Source: DASXIW01 sp036497785
GTDB taxonomy: Bacteria > Pseudomonadota > Alphaproteobacteria > Acetobacterales > Acetobacteraceae
Length of the DNA stretch: 8,517 nucleotides
Direction of reading: 5' to 3'
Assembly (NCBI GenBank): GCA_036497785.1
Contig: DASXIW010000180.1
Coordinates: 1-8,517 of the forward strand
Shown here: one piece after another, positions 1-6,294 of the stretch
How positions within the stretch are numbered: the stretch's first letter is position 1
Layout: each line of letters begins with the position of its first letter
Made by a program: the position numbers and the translations under genes
Notes under the pieces: generated by a model
Told to the model about the DNA's origin: nothing
The model's database searches: none
The model's input: the letters and a program-made list of their open reading frames with translations, nothing else

Positions 1-282
1 GAAGCCCGTCGAGTCGGACACCACCACCCGGGTGGGCTGGCGCGCAGTGGCGGCCGGCTCGATCCGCACCACCTCTACCTCCAGCGTGGCCAATTGTCCG
101 GGCAGGGCCGCGCGGATGGTCGTTCGCACCCGGCGGTCGAGGTAGGATTCCGGCAGATGATAGAGCAGGTCGATCACCCGTTTGCCGCCCACGGCGCGCT
201 CCATCAGCCGCGCGACGGCCTCGCCGACACCACGCAGGCTGGTCAGGGGTGCGAAAAGCGGGATGAGGGGATCGGATTCCAC
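1..282 (-). CDS. recG: ATP-dependent DNA helicase RecG, N-terminal part
   Basis: RecG is a dsDNA translocase that remodels stalled replication forks and Holliday junctions. Only the first 94 codons are in the window, and the gene leaves the left edge in frame. Reading the minus strand from a GTG at 282 gives MESDPLIPLFAPLTSLRGVG at the N-terminus. It continues with a helix-hairpin-like stretch and the LLYHLPESYLDRR segment at about residues 39-51, typical of the start of the RecG wedge domain. The beginning of the OB-fold follows (TLEVEVVRIEP, about 68-78). The helicase motors lie outside the window. I found no in-frame ATG nearby upstream; the GTG leaves a 42-base gap to the divergent sdhE, and no strong Shine-Dalgarno precedes it. 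Identification rests on recognising the N-terminal pattern and on the neighbourhood, because recG next to sdhE-mfd is a common alphaproteobacterial arrangement. Confidence 0.88.
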   Translation of the reverse strand, partial: MESDPLIPLFAPLTSLRGVGEAVARLMERAVGGKRVIDLLYHLPESYLDRRVRTTIRAALPGQLATLEVEVVRIEPAATARQPTRVVVSDSTGF

Positions 283-284
283 GG

Positions 285-313
285 CTGACTCTGCTCGGGG
301 CGGCTTGTATATG
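285..313 (+). promoter_or_regulatory. Candidate promoter for sdhE-mfd in the recG/sdhE divergent gap
   Basis: The 42-base gap between the recG and sdhE starts must hold, or abut, signals for both directions. On the plus strand a CTGACT box (285-290) and a TATATG box (308-313) are 17 bases apart, resembling a sigma-70 type -35/-10 pair. Transcription would begin only a few bases before the sdhE ATG at 325, giving a very short leader. On the minus strand a TATACA (311 to 306) could be a -10 for recG, but no good -35 is seen. This is pattern matching only. Confidence 0.3.
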
Positions 314-324
314 ACAATTCGCTC

Positions 325-603
325 ATGACCGAGACCAATATCCCTCCCTCCGAAAATCGGCGCCGCCGACTGCTTTTCCGCGCCACGCATCGCGGCACGC
401 ATGAGACGGATCTGCTGATCGGGGATTACGTGTCGGCGCGACTCCAGACGCTGAGCGAAGCGGACATGGACGCGCTGGAGGAAGTGATGGAACTGCCCGA
501 TACCGATCTGGCGGATTGGCTGACCGGGAGGCTGCCGATCCCGGCCCAATTCGATTCGCCCATGCTGCGCGCCATTCGCGCGGCGGCACTGGATCGCAAA
601 TGA
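325..603 (+). CDS. sdhE: Succinate dehydrogenase assembly factor SdhE (FAD assembly factor)
   Basis: This 92-aa protein belongs to the SdhE/Sdh5 (formerly DUF339/YgfY) family, small cytoplasmic helical proteins that promote covalent attachment of FAD to the SdhA subunit of succinate dehydrogenase. The family signature RGxxE is present as R23-G24-T25-H26-E27, preceded by the basic RRRRLLF segment at 12-18. The rest matches the five-helix bundle pattern: LLIGDYVSARL (30-40), the acidic helix around DMDALEEVMELPD, then DLADWLTGRLPIP near the C-terminus. Length is normal for the family. The ATG start sits 42 bases from the divergent recG start. The stop codon TGA at 601-603 overlaps the mfd start codon (ATGA), which suggests co-transcription and translational coupling with mfd. 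No succinate dehydrogenase subunit gene is in the window, so the placement reflects conserved gene order and not pathway clustering. Confidence 0.93.
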   Translation: MTETNIPPSENRRRRLLFRATHRGTHETDLLIGDYVSARLQTLSEADMDALEEVMELPDTDLADWLTGRLPIPAQFDSPMLRAIRAAALDRK

Positions 604-3600
604 GCGGCGTGACCGTCTACGGCGCGCCGGAGGGCTGGGATGCCGTGCTGCTGGCGCGGCGCAGCGCCGAGCATGGCGGGCCGCTGCTGCATGTGGCGCG
701 CGACGATGCGCGGATGGCCCGGCTAGCGGAGAATCTCGCCTTTTTCGCGCCGGACGCAGATGTGCTGCGCTTCCCAGCATGGGATTGCCTGCCGTACGAT
801 CGCGTATCGCCCAATCCGGAACTGGTCTCCGAGCGTGTGGCGACGCTGGCCCAGCTGATCGACCGCTCCGGCCGCAAGCTGATCCTGCTGACCACGGTGA
901 ACGCGCTGGTCCAACTCGTGCCGCCGCGCCACGTCTTTCATGGCGGCAGCCGGGTGCTGGAGACCAACGGCACGATCGATCCGGATGAGCTGGCGCGGTT
1001 CCTGGAATCCAACGGCTATGGCCGCGCCGGCACGGTGATGGAGCCGGGCGAGTTCGCCGTGCGCGGCGGCATCATCGATATTTTCCCTTCCAGCAGCGCC
1101 AATCCGGTGCGCCTGGATCTGTTCGGCGACACGATCGAGAGCATCCGGACCTTCAGTCCGGAAACCCAGCGCAGCGCCGGGCGGCTCGACCGGTTCATGC
1201 TGCGGCCGGTCTCCGAGGTGTTTCTGGACAAGGCCAGCGTGGCGCGATTCCGCACGGGCTGGCGCGAGCTGTTCGGCCAGAATGCGGCCGAGGACCCGCT
1301 GTACCTGTCCGTGTCCGACGGAAGGCGGCATCCCGGCATGGAGCATTGGGTGCCGCTGTTCCACGAGGGCATGGAAACGCTGGTCGATTACGTGCCTGGC
1401 GCCTCGATCAGCCTGGATCACCAGGCGGAGGACGTGCTGACCGCGCGGCTGGAAATGGTGGCCGACCATTTCGCCGCGCGTCAGATCGTGCCGCGGGATG
1501 GCGAGACGCCGTATCGGCCGTTGCCGCCCGAGCGGCTCTATCTGGATCGTGCCGGTTGGGGGGCGATGCTGGCCAAGGGGCCGCTATTCTCGTTCAGCCC
1601 GTTTGCCCAACCGGATGGCATGCCGGGCGTGGATGGCGGCGGCCGCCCGGGGCCGATCTTCGCGCAATCCGGCGGCGCCCCTGGCATGGGCGTGTTCAAC
1701 CAGTTGCGCGCCCAGGCCGAGCGCTGGGCCGGCGAGGGACGGCGGCTGGTGGTGGCGGCCTGGACGCGCGGGTCGCGCGAGCGGCTGGGCAATTTGCTGC
1801 GCGAGCACGGTTTGCGGATCGATGCGGCCGATGGCTGGGCGGCGGCGCAGACGGCGCCGAGCGCATTGGTGACGCTGGGGCTGGAGCGCGGCTTCGTCGC
1901 CGAGGGGATCAGCGTCGTCTCCGAGCAGGATCTGCTGGGCGAGCGCATCAGTCGGCCGCCCCGCCGGCGCAAGCGGGCCGACCAGTTCATCGCCGAGGCC
2001 ACCGAAATCGCCGAGGGCGACCTGGTGGTGCACCAGGATCACGGCATTGGCCGCTATGACGGGCTGGTGACGCTGCACGTGACCGGCGCGCCGCATGACT
2101 GCCTGCGGCTGCTCTACGACGGCGACGACAAGCTGTTCCTGCCGGTCGAGAACATCGAGATGCTGTCCCGCTTCGGCAGTGAGACCGCGGGCGTGTCGCT
2201 GGACAAATTGGGCGGCACGGGCTGGCAGGCCCGCAAGGCCAAGATGAAAAGCCGCATCCGCGACATGGCGGGCGAGCTGATCCGCATCGCCGCCGCGCGC
2301 CGTCTGCGCGATGCCGACATGATGGCCCCGCCCGAGGGCGCCTGGGACGAATTCTGCGCCCGCTTCCCCTTTGCCGAGACCGAGGACCAGTCCCGCGCCA
2401 TCGCCGACGTGCTGGAGGATCTGGCCAGCGGCAAGCCGATGGACCGGCTGATCTGCGGCGATGTGGGCTTCGGCAAGACCGAGGTAGCGCTGCGCGCCGC
2501 CTTCGTGGCCGCCATGTCGGGCGGTCAGGTGGCGGTGGTGGTGCCCACCACGCTGCTGGCCCGGCAGCATTTCCGCACTTTCTCCGCGCGCTTCTCCGGC
2601 CTGCCCATCAAGATCGCGCAGCTCTCGCGCATGGTCACCGCGAAAGATGCCGCGGAGGTGCGTAAAGGCGTGGCCGATGGCAGCATCAACATTGTCGTCG
2701 GCACGCATGCGTTGCTGTCCAAGGCCGTGACCTTCTCCGCCCTCAGCCTGCTGATCGTCGATGAGGAGCAGCATTTCGGCGTCGCGCACAAAGAAAAGCT
2801 GAAAGCGCTGAAAGCCGACATGCATGTGCTGACGCTGACGGCAACGCCAATTCCGCGCACCCTGCAACTTGCGCTGACCGGCGTGCGGGAGATGAGCCTG
2901 ATCGCCACGCCACCCGTGGATCGGCTGGCGGTGCGCACCTTCATCATGCCGTTCGACGCGGTGGTGATCCGCGAGGCGTTGCAGCGCGAACGCTTCCGTG
3001 GCGGCCAGGTGTTCTGCGTGGTGCCGCGCGTGGAGGATCTGCAGCGCATGGCCGATCGCCTCGCGCAGATCGTCCCCGAAGCCCGCACCGTGCAAGCGCA
3101 TGGAAGACTGGCGCCGACCGAGCTCGAACGGGTGATGACCGAGTTCGGCGACGGCAAATACGACATCCTGCTCTCCACCAACATCGTCGAGAGCGGGCTC
3201 GACATGCCGGCGGTGAACACGCTGCTGATCTATCGCGCCGATATGTTCGGACTGGGCCAGCTTTATCAGCTGCGCGGGCGGGTGGGTCGCGGCAAGCAGC
3301 GCGGCTATGCCTATCTCACCTGGCCGCCGAATCACCATTTGTCGGTGGCTGCCGAAAAGCGGCTGACCGTCATGCAGACGCTCGATGCATTGGGCGCCGG
3401 TTTCACGCTGGCCAGTCACGATCTGGATATTCGCGGCGCCGGCAACCTGCTGGGCGACGAGCAAAGCGGCCATATCCGCGAAGTGGGCATCGAGTTGTAC
3501 CAGCAAATGCTGGAGGACGCTGTGGCCGATCTGCGCGCCGAGAGCGGCAGGCGCCAGCACGGGGACCGGGACTGGACGCCGAATATCGGTTTGGGTCTGC

Positions 3601-4031
3601 CCGTGCTGATCCCGGAAAGCTACGTGCGCGACCTGCCGGTGCGGCTTGGCCTGTACCGGCGGATCGGCGCGCTGGGCACGGATGGCGAGACGGAGGCCAT
3701 GGCCGCCGAACTGGTCGATCGTTTCGGCCCACTGCCCGAGGAGGTGGAAAACCTGCTGCAAGTCGTCGCACTCAAACGCGCCTGCCGGACCGCCGGCGTG
3801 GAAAAGCTGGAAGCCGGACCGAAGGGCATGGTGGTGGGCTTCCGCGGCAACGCCTTCGGCAACCCGGCCGGGCTGGTGCGCTGGCTGGCCAGCAAGAACG
3901 GCCAGGTGAAGCTGCGGCCGGACCACAAGCTGGCCATCGTGCGCGACATGAACGTGGCGGACCGGCTCAAAATGGCCCGCGACGTGGCGAAAAACCTGAA
4001 CCGGATCGTGCGCGAGGCGAAGGCGGCCTGA
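600..4031 (+). CDS. mfd: Transcription-repair coupling factor Mfd
   Basis: Mfd recognises RNA polymerase stalled at DNA lesions, pushes it off by translocating on dsDNA, and recruits UvrA for nucleotide excision repair. The protein is complete at 1143 aa (E. coli Mfd is about 1148). In order it has: a UvrB-like N-terminal module with FPAWDCLPYD at about 58-67 and GEFAVRGGIIDIFP at 150-163; a Gly/Pro-rich loop at about 335-366; the CarD-like RNA-polymerase-interacting domain from about 470 (GDLVVHQDHGIGRYDG); motor domain 1 with Walker A GDVGFGKT at 620-627, DEEQ box 721-724 and TATPIPR 747-753; motor domain 2 with QLRGRVGR at 890-897; the RecG-like TRG region at about 918-972; and the C-terminal regulatory domain from about 990. 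The ATG at 600 is chosen because it overlaps the sdhE stop and the conserved N-terminus starts there. An in-frame start at 516 exists but lies inside sdhE. No key motif is missing. Confidence 0.97.
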   Translation: MSGVTVYGAPEGWDAVLLARRSAEHGGPLLHVARDDARMARLAENLAFFAPDADVLRFPAWDCLPYDRVSPNPELVSERVATLAQLIDRSGRKLILLTTVNALVQLVPPRHVFHGGSRVLETNGTIDPDELARFLESNGYGRAGTVMEPGEFAVRGGIIDIFPSSSANPVRLDLFGDTIESIRTFSPETQRSAGRLDRFMLRPVSEVFLDKASVARFRTGWRELFGQNAAEDPLYLSVSDGRRHPGMEHWVPLFHEGMETLVDYVPGASISLDHQAEDVLTARLEMVADHFAARQIVPRDGETPYRPLPPERLYLDRAGWGAMLAKGPLFSFSPFAQPDGMPGVDGGGRPGPIFAQSGGAPGMGVFNQLRAQAERWAGEGRRLVVAAWTRGSRERLGNLLREHGLRIDAADGWAAAQTAPSALVTLGLERGFVAEGISVVSEQDLLGERISRPPRRRKRADQFIAEATEIAEGDLVVHQDHGIGRYDGLVTLHVTGAPHDCLRLLYDGDDKLFLPVENIEMLSRFGSETAGVSLDKLGGTGWQARKAKMKSRIRDMAGELIRIAAARRLRDADMMAPPEGAWDEFCARFPFAETEDQSRAIADVLEDLASGKPMDRLICGDVGFGKTEVALRAAFVAAMSGGQVAVVVPTTLLARQHFRTFSARFSGLPIKIAQLSRMVTAKDAAEVRKGVADGSINIVVGTHALLSKAVTFSALSLLIVDEEQHFGVAHKEKLKALKADMHVLTLTATPIPRTLQLALTGVREMSLIATPPVDRLAVRTFIMPFDAVVIREALQRERFRGGQVFCVVPRVEDLQRMADRLAQIVPEARTVQAHGRLAPTELERVMTEFGDGKYDILLSTNIVESGLDMPAVNTLLIYRADMFGLGQLYQLRGRVGRGKQRGYAYLTWPPNHHLSVAAEKRLTVMQTLDALGAGFTLASHDLDIRGAGNLLGDEQSGHIREVGIELYQQMLEDAVADLRAESGRRQHGDRDWTPNIGLGLPVLIPESYVRDLPVRLGLYRRIGALGTDGETEAMAAELVDRFGPLPEEVENLLQVVALKRACRTAGVEKLEAGPKGMVVGFRGNAFGNPAGLVRWLASKNGQVKLRPDHKLAIVRDMNVADRLKMARDVAKNLNRIVREAKAA

Positions 4032-4045
4032 GGGCGACGCCCTTA

Positions 4046-4090
4046 GAGCAATATGGCTTGAGGTGGAATCACCGAGCCATAAAATTGCTC
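4046..4090. repeat. Palindromic intergenic repeat unit 1 (imperfect hairpin)
   Basis: Just after the mfd stop, GAGCAAT (4046-4052) pairs with ATTGCTC (4084-4090). ATGGCT (4053-4058) pairs with AGCCAT (4075-4080), and GGTG (4062-4065) pairs with CACC (4070-4073) around a GAAT loop. A three-base AAA bulge (4081-4083) and a small asymmetric internal loop interrupt it. The left arm reads on as TTGAGGTG, whereas the right arm lacks the matching CAA, as if a longer perfect palindrome had lost a few bases there. The unit begins with TTAGAGC, like the CTAGAGC that opens the next unit. It may act as a hairpin 3' of mfd; no T-tract follows. Confidence 0.7.
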
Positions 4091-4104
4091 GCTAAAACAA
4101 TGAG

Positions 4105-4148
4105 CTAGAGCGTGAAGACTTCTCCTACCAGAAGTCATCATGCTCTAG
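4105..4148. repeat. Palindromic intergenic repeat unit 2 (19-bp stem, possible bidirectional terminator)
   Basis: A 44-base inverted repeat bounded by CTAGAGC (4105-4111) and GCTCTAG (4142-4148). All 19 opposed positions pair except one A-A mismatch (4116/4137) and one G-T (4112/4141), leaving a six-base loop CCTACC at 4124-4129. It lies between the convergent mfd and HD-domain genes, where a hairpin could end or stabilise transcripts from both sides. The right arm overlaps the last codon and stop of the HD gene. The CTAGAGC/GCTCTAG ends and the AAAACAATGAG linker from unit 1 resemble dispersed palindromic elements familiar from alphaproteobacterial genomes. That resemblance is from memory; copy number cannot be judged from one window. 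Confidence 0.8.
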
Positions 4149-4786
4149 CCGATCTCCGCTTCGAACTGCACCACGAACTCCGCCAATTGCCGCGTCCGTT
4201 CCGCCGCCATCCGCGCCCCGCTGTCGGTCTGGAAACCATTGTGCAAATTCAGCAGCTTGGCGCGGAAATGATCGAGCGCGTAGGCGGCGTCGTCCAGCTC
4301 CCGCCCCATCGCCGCCGGGTCCTCCGGATGATACAGGGCCGAGCCCATCCGCCCGGCCGTATAGAAGCAGCGCGCAATGCCGATGCATCCGATCGCGTCC
4401 AACCGATCGGCATCTTGCAGGATTTTCGCTTCCAGGCTCTCCGGCGCGATTCCGGCGGAAAAACTATGCGCGGCGATGGCATGCGTCACCTGCTCGATCC
4501 GCGCCGCATCCCATGCCATCTCGGCCAGGATCTCCCGCGCCCTGTCCGCCGCCAGCCGCGACGCCTGGGCGCGCAACGGCGAGCTTTTTTCCACCTGCAC
4601 GCAGTCATGCAGCAGCGTCGCCGCCAGCACGATCTCCTCGTCGCCGCCTTCGGCCGCGGCGATTTGCCGCGCATTCGCCCAGACCCGGCGGATATGCGCG
4701 AGGTCGTGCGCCCCGTCATCGCCCTGGGGAAGCTGGCGCAACAACAGGGCCGCAAACGTATCGTGGAGCGGAGAAAGGTCGTTCAT
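4145..4786 (-). CDS. HD-domain protein, predicted metal-dependent phosphohydrolase (YedJ-like)
   Basis: This 213-aa soluble protein carries the HD superfamily pattern of metal-binding residues. These are H27 and H31 in the GAHDLAHIRRV segment, the H60-D61 doublet in LLHDC, H102 and H107 in a later helix (HAIAAHSF), and D127 in the DADRLDAIGCIG segment. This layout is that of the compact single-domain HD hydrolases related to E. coli YedJ, which are expected to hydrolyse phosphate esters of a nucleotide-like substrate; the actual substrate is unknown. No sensor or transmembrane segment is seen, and the length fits the subfamily. The start ATG at 4786 gives the conserved N-terminus but has no clear Shine-Dalgarno. 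It sits 31 bases downstream of the unknown gene on the same strand, so the two are probably an operon. The stop codon TAG lies inside the right arm of the palindromic repeat, and transcription converges with mfd. Confidence 0.87.
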   Translation of the reverse strand: MNDLSPLHDTFAALLLRQLPQGDDGAHDLAHIRRVWANARQIAAAEGGDEEIVLAATLLHDCVQVEKSSPLRAQASRLAADRAREILAEMAWDAARIEQVTHAIAAHSFSAGIAPESLEAKILQDADRLDAIGCIGIARCFYTAGRMGSALYHPEDPAAMGRELDDAAYALDHFRAKLLNLHNGFQTDSGARMAAERTRQLAEFVVQFEAEIG

Positions 4787-4792
4787 GGCGGC

Positions 4793-4821
4793 AAGCTAGA
4801 ACGAGAACAAAACAGGATCAA
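4793..4821 (-). promoter_or_regulatory. Weak candidate promoter before the HD-domain gene
   Basis: On the minus strand TTGATC (4821 to 4816) and TAGCTT (4798 to 4793) are separated by 17 bases in the short gap before the HD gene. The -35-like box overlaps the stop codon of the upstream gene. Because the two genes are only 31 bases apart, a shared transcript is at least as likely. This is a pattern match only. Confidence 0.18.
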
Positions 4822-5210
4822 GTAAGTTTCGCCGCATCGCCCTTCTGTGATTTGAGCAGCCGCAGGCGAACCCGCGCCCCGGCCAGGGCGCGATGCTGCG
4901 GGCGCGGCTCCCAACTCGCCTTGCCGTTCAACACCTCCGCGGGCAGCTTGTCCCCCGGATGCCGCCCGGCCACGAAATCCAAGCTTTCCGCGATCAGCCC
5001 AAGCCTCCGCCCATCCGGCGTCTCGTCGCCGATAACGAATTCCCGTTGCAGCGAGCGCAGCGGCACGCTGGCTTCCCGATCGCCGAACGGAATGATCATC
5101 ACCGGGGCGCCGTCCTGCGCGGAACGCCGGAACATGACGGGACCAAGGGCGGTGAAGATCGTGTGCTCGAGGAAGCAGCGATCCGGAACGTCGGGGGCGA
5201 GTGGGTCCAT
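4818..5210 (-). CDS. Hypothetical protein of unknown function (130 aa), upstream of the HD-domain gene
   Basis: I do not recognise this family. The reading frame is open for 130 residues with strongly G/C-ending codons and ends 31 bases before the HD-domain gene, which supports a real gene in an operon. The protein looks soluble: no signal peptide, no membrane helix, and one Cys (C12) near the start. The core at about 30-95 mixes hydrophobic beta-like stretches (APVMIIPFGD, EFVIGDE, RLGLIAESLDFV) with polar turns, suggesting a small beta-rich domain. The tail after about residue 95 is basic (RALAGARVRLRLLKSQKG) and could be flexible or bind nucleic acid, which is a guess. The start is ambiguous: GTG at 5213 is immediately followed by ATG at 5210. 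I chose the ATG, and no convincing Shine-Dalgarno favours either. An alternative would be a lineage-specific orphan. Confidence 0.7.
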   Translation of the reverse strand: MDPLAPDVPDRCFLEHTIFTALGPVMFRRSAQDGAPVMIIPFGDREASVPLRSLQREFVIGDETPDGRRLGLIAESLDFVAGRHPGDKLPAEVLNGKASWEPRPQHRALAGARVRLRLLKSQKGDAAKLT

Positions 5211-5334
5211 CACTGCACCGTGATTGAAGCTGTCCGGTCAAGTTCGGCGCAAATTCATGAACATAACGCTACAATCCGATCACCCCGGGGATGGCGCGTT
5301 CGATTAACGCGACCGCAAGGTTTAGAGCGGAATT
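5211..5334. other. Divergent intergenic region between the unknown gene and the EAL gene
   Basis: These 124 bases separate genes reading outward in both directions, so promoters for both are expected here. The stretch is less GC-rich than its surroundings. Visible elements are a plus-strand TACAAT (5270-5275) that looks like a -10 but lacks a good -35 at normal spacing, a minus-strand TTGACC (5241 to 5236) without a matching -10, and an 8-base palindrome TTCATGAA at 5254-5261 between them. None of these is convincing alone. No RNA gene or further reading frame of interest was seen. Confidence 0.4.
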
Positions 5335-6194
5335 TTGGACGATGCCCTTCCCGCGAGATATATCCCAATACTTGAGCTCGACCCGCCCGCCTCCACGATC
5401 CTGCCGCCTTTCCCCCTCACGCGCGTCAGCGCCACGGAGCGGGGGCGCCTGCGGCGAGACCTGTCCAACATGGCCGATGGCGATGGCCTGACCCTGTGCT
5501 ACCAACGGCGCCGTTTGCCGCCGCTGGGAACGCGTACATCCGTCGAGGCCAGCATTGCCTGGCCGCCCCGCCATCACGGCGTGATCTCATCCGACTGGAC
5601 CTGCAGAGAATGGGGCCTGCGGCCCGTGGAGCGTGACGAATTCGCCACCAGCATTGGCGGTTGGGCCTTGCGCACGGCCTGCCTGGCGGCAAACGGGTGG
5701 CCGGGCGTGGCGGTCAGCATCGGCGTCGCCGCCGCCCAGCTGCGCGACCACGCCGTCATCGCCCCAGTGGCGGAGGCGCTCGACCGCTCGGGCCTCGCGC
5801 CGGAATGTCTGGAATTGTCCCTCACCGAAGCCGCGGCCACTTCCATCGACCTCGATGGATTGCTGACCTTGTCGGCCCTGCGCGATCTCGGGGTCGGCGT
5901 CGCGCTGAAGATTTCGGCGCCGACGCCACCAGCCGGCCCCTGCTGAAGCGGCTGCTGCTGACCGGGCTGAAGCTCGCCCGCGTGCTGCTGTGCGGCGTAC
6001 CAGCCGACCGCGAAGACGCCACAATTGCCCGTGTGGTGATCGAGGCGGCCCATGCGCTGGGGCTGAACGTGGTGGCCGATGGCGTTGATACCGAGGCCCA
6101 AATCGCCTTCCTGGCCTGCTACGGCTGCGACGAAGGCCAGGGCGAGCTGTTCGGTGGGCCGGTGCCGGGCCGGGCGCTCGCCATCGCCTCCTAA
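5335..6194 (+). pseudogene. EAL-domain protein (cyclic-di-GMP phosphodiesterase family), frameshifted and degenerate
   Basis: Two overlapping frames together make one EAL domain. Frame one (TTG at 5335 to a stop at 5944-5946) gives LRRDLSN...LTLCYQRR, then EAS at 71-73 where EAL is expected, WALRTACLAANGWPG (110-124), QLRD (135-138) and LELSLTE (159-165). After the leucine codon at 5905-5907 the homology moves to the next frame: EDFGADATSRPLLKRL, then LKLARVLL, HALGLNVVADGVDTEAQ and CDEGQGELFGGP, ending at 6192-6194. Adding one base after 5907 would restore a protein of about 286 aa, a normal size for a stand-alone EAL protein. No slippery heptamer is seen, so decay or a sequencing error is likelier than programmed shifting. 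Several metal-binding positions are changed: the usual Asn is G130, the first Glu of ExTE is S162, DDFG is EDFG and AEGVE is ADGVD. The start is uncertain; ATG at 5470 is an alternative but would cut off the LRRDL helix. Confidence 0.82.
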
Positions 6195-6259
6195 CCCTTA
6201 CGGGCCGCCGGCGATTTCTAACCCATTCATGACAGGGAAGTTCGATTTCGGAATGGCGC

Positions 6260-6289
6260 TTGCATCCGCGCCTACGGCACGCACATAAA
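6260..6289 (+). promoter_or_regulatory. Candidate promoter directly before the DUF3253 gene
   Basis: TTGCAT (6260-6265) and CATAAA (6284-6289) are 18 bases apart in the 100-base gap after the EAL pseudogene; a 17-base spacing gives ACATAA. The -10-like box ends only five bases before the GTG start at 6295, so transcription would start at or very near the start codon, giving a leaderless message. This fits the lack of a Shine-Dalgarno there, but it is only a pattern match. Confidence 0.33.
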
Positions 6290-6294
6290 AGATC

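Noticed and set aside
94..288. A 64-codon plus-strand frame at the left edge
   Set aside because: It is antisense to the recognisable RecG N-terminus and has no domain pattern.
516..599. A longer mfd start 28 codons upstream at 516
   Set aside because: It would lie deep inside sdhE in another frame. The ATG at 600 forms a typical ATGA overlap and starts at the conserved N-terminus.
1584..3926. A 780-codon open frame on the minus strand inside mfd
   Set aside because: It lies wholly antisense to a complete Mfd with all motifs. The translation is low-complexity and His/Gln/Ala-rich, as expected for the antisense of GC-rich coding DNA, with no recognisable domain.
4032..4042. GGGCGACGCCC hairpin directly after the mfd stop as an intrinsic terminator
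   Set aside because: The stem is only 4-5 bp with a tiny loop and only two T's follow; the larger palindromes downstream are better candidates.
5322..5328. TTAGAGC just before the EAL gene, matching the opening of the palindromic repeats
   Set aside because: No inverted partner arm (GCTCTAA) is found nearby, so it is probably a chance match or at most a remnant.
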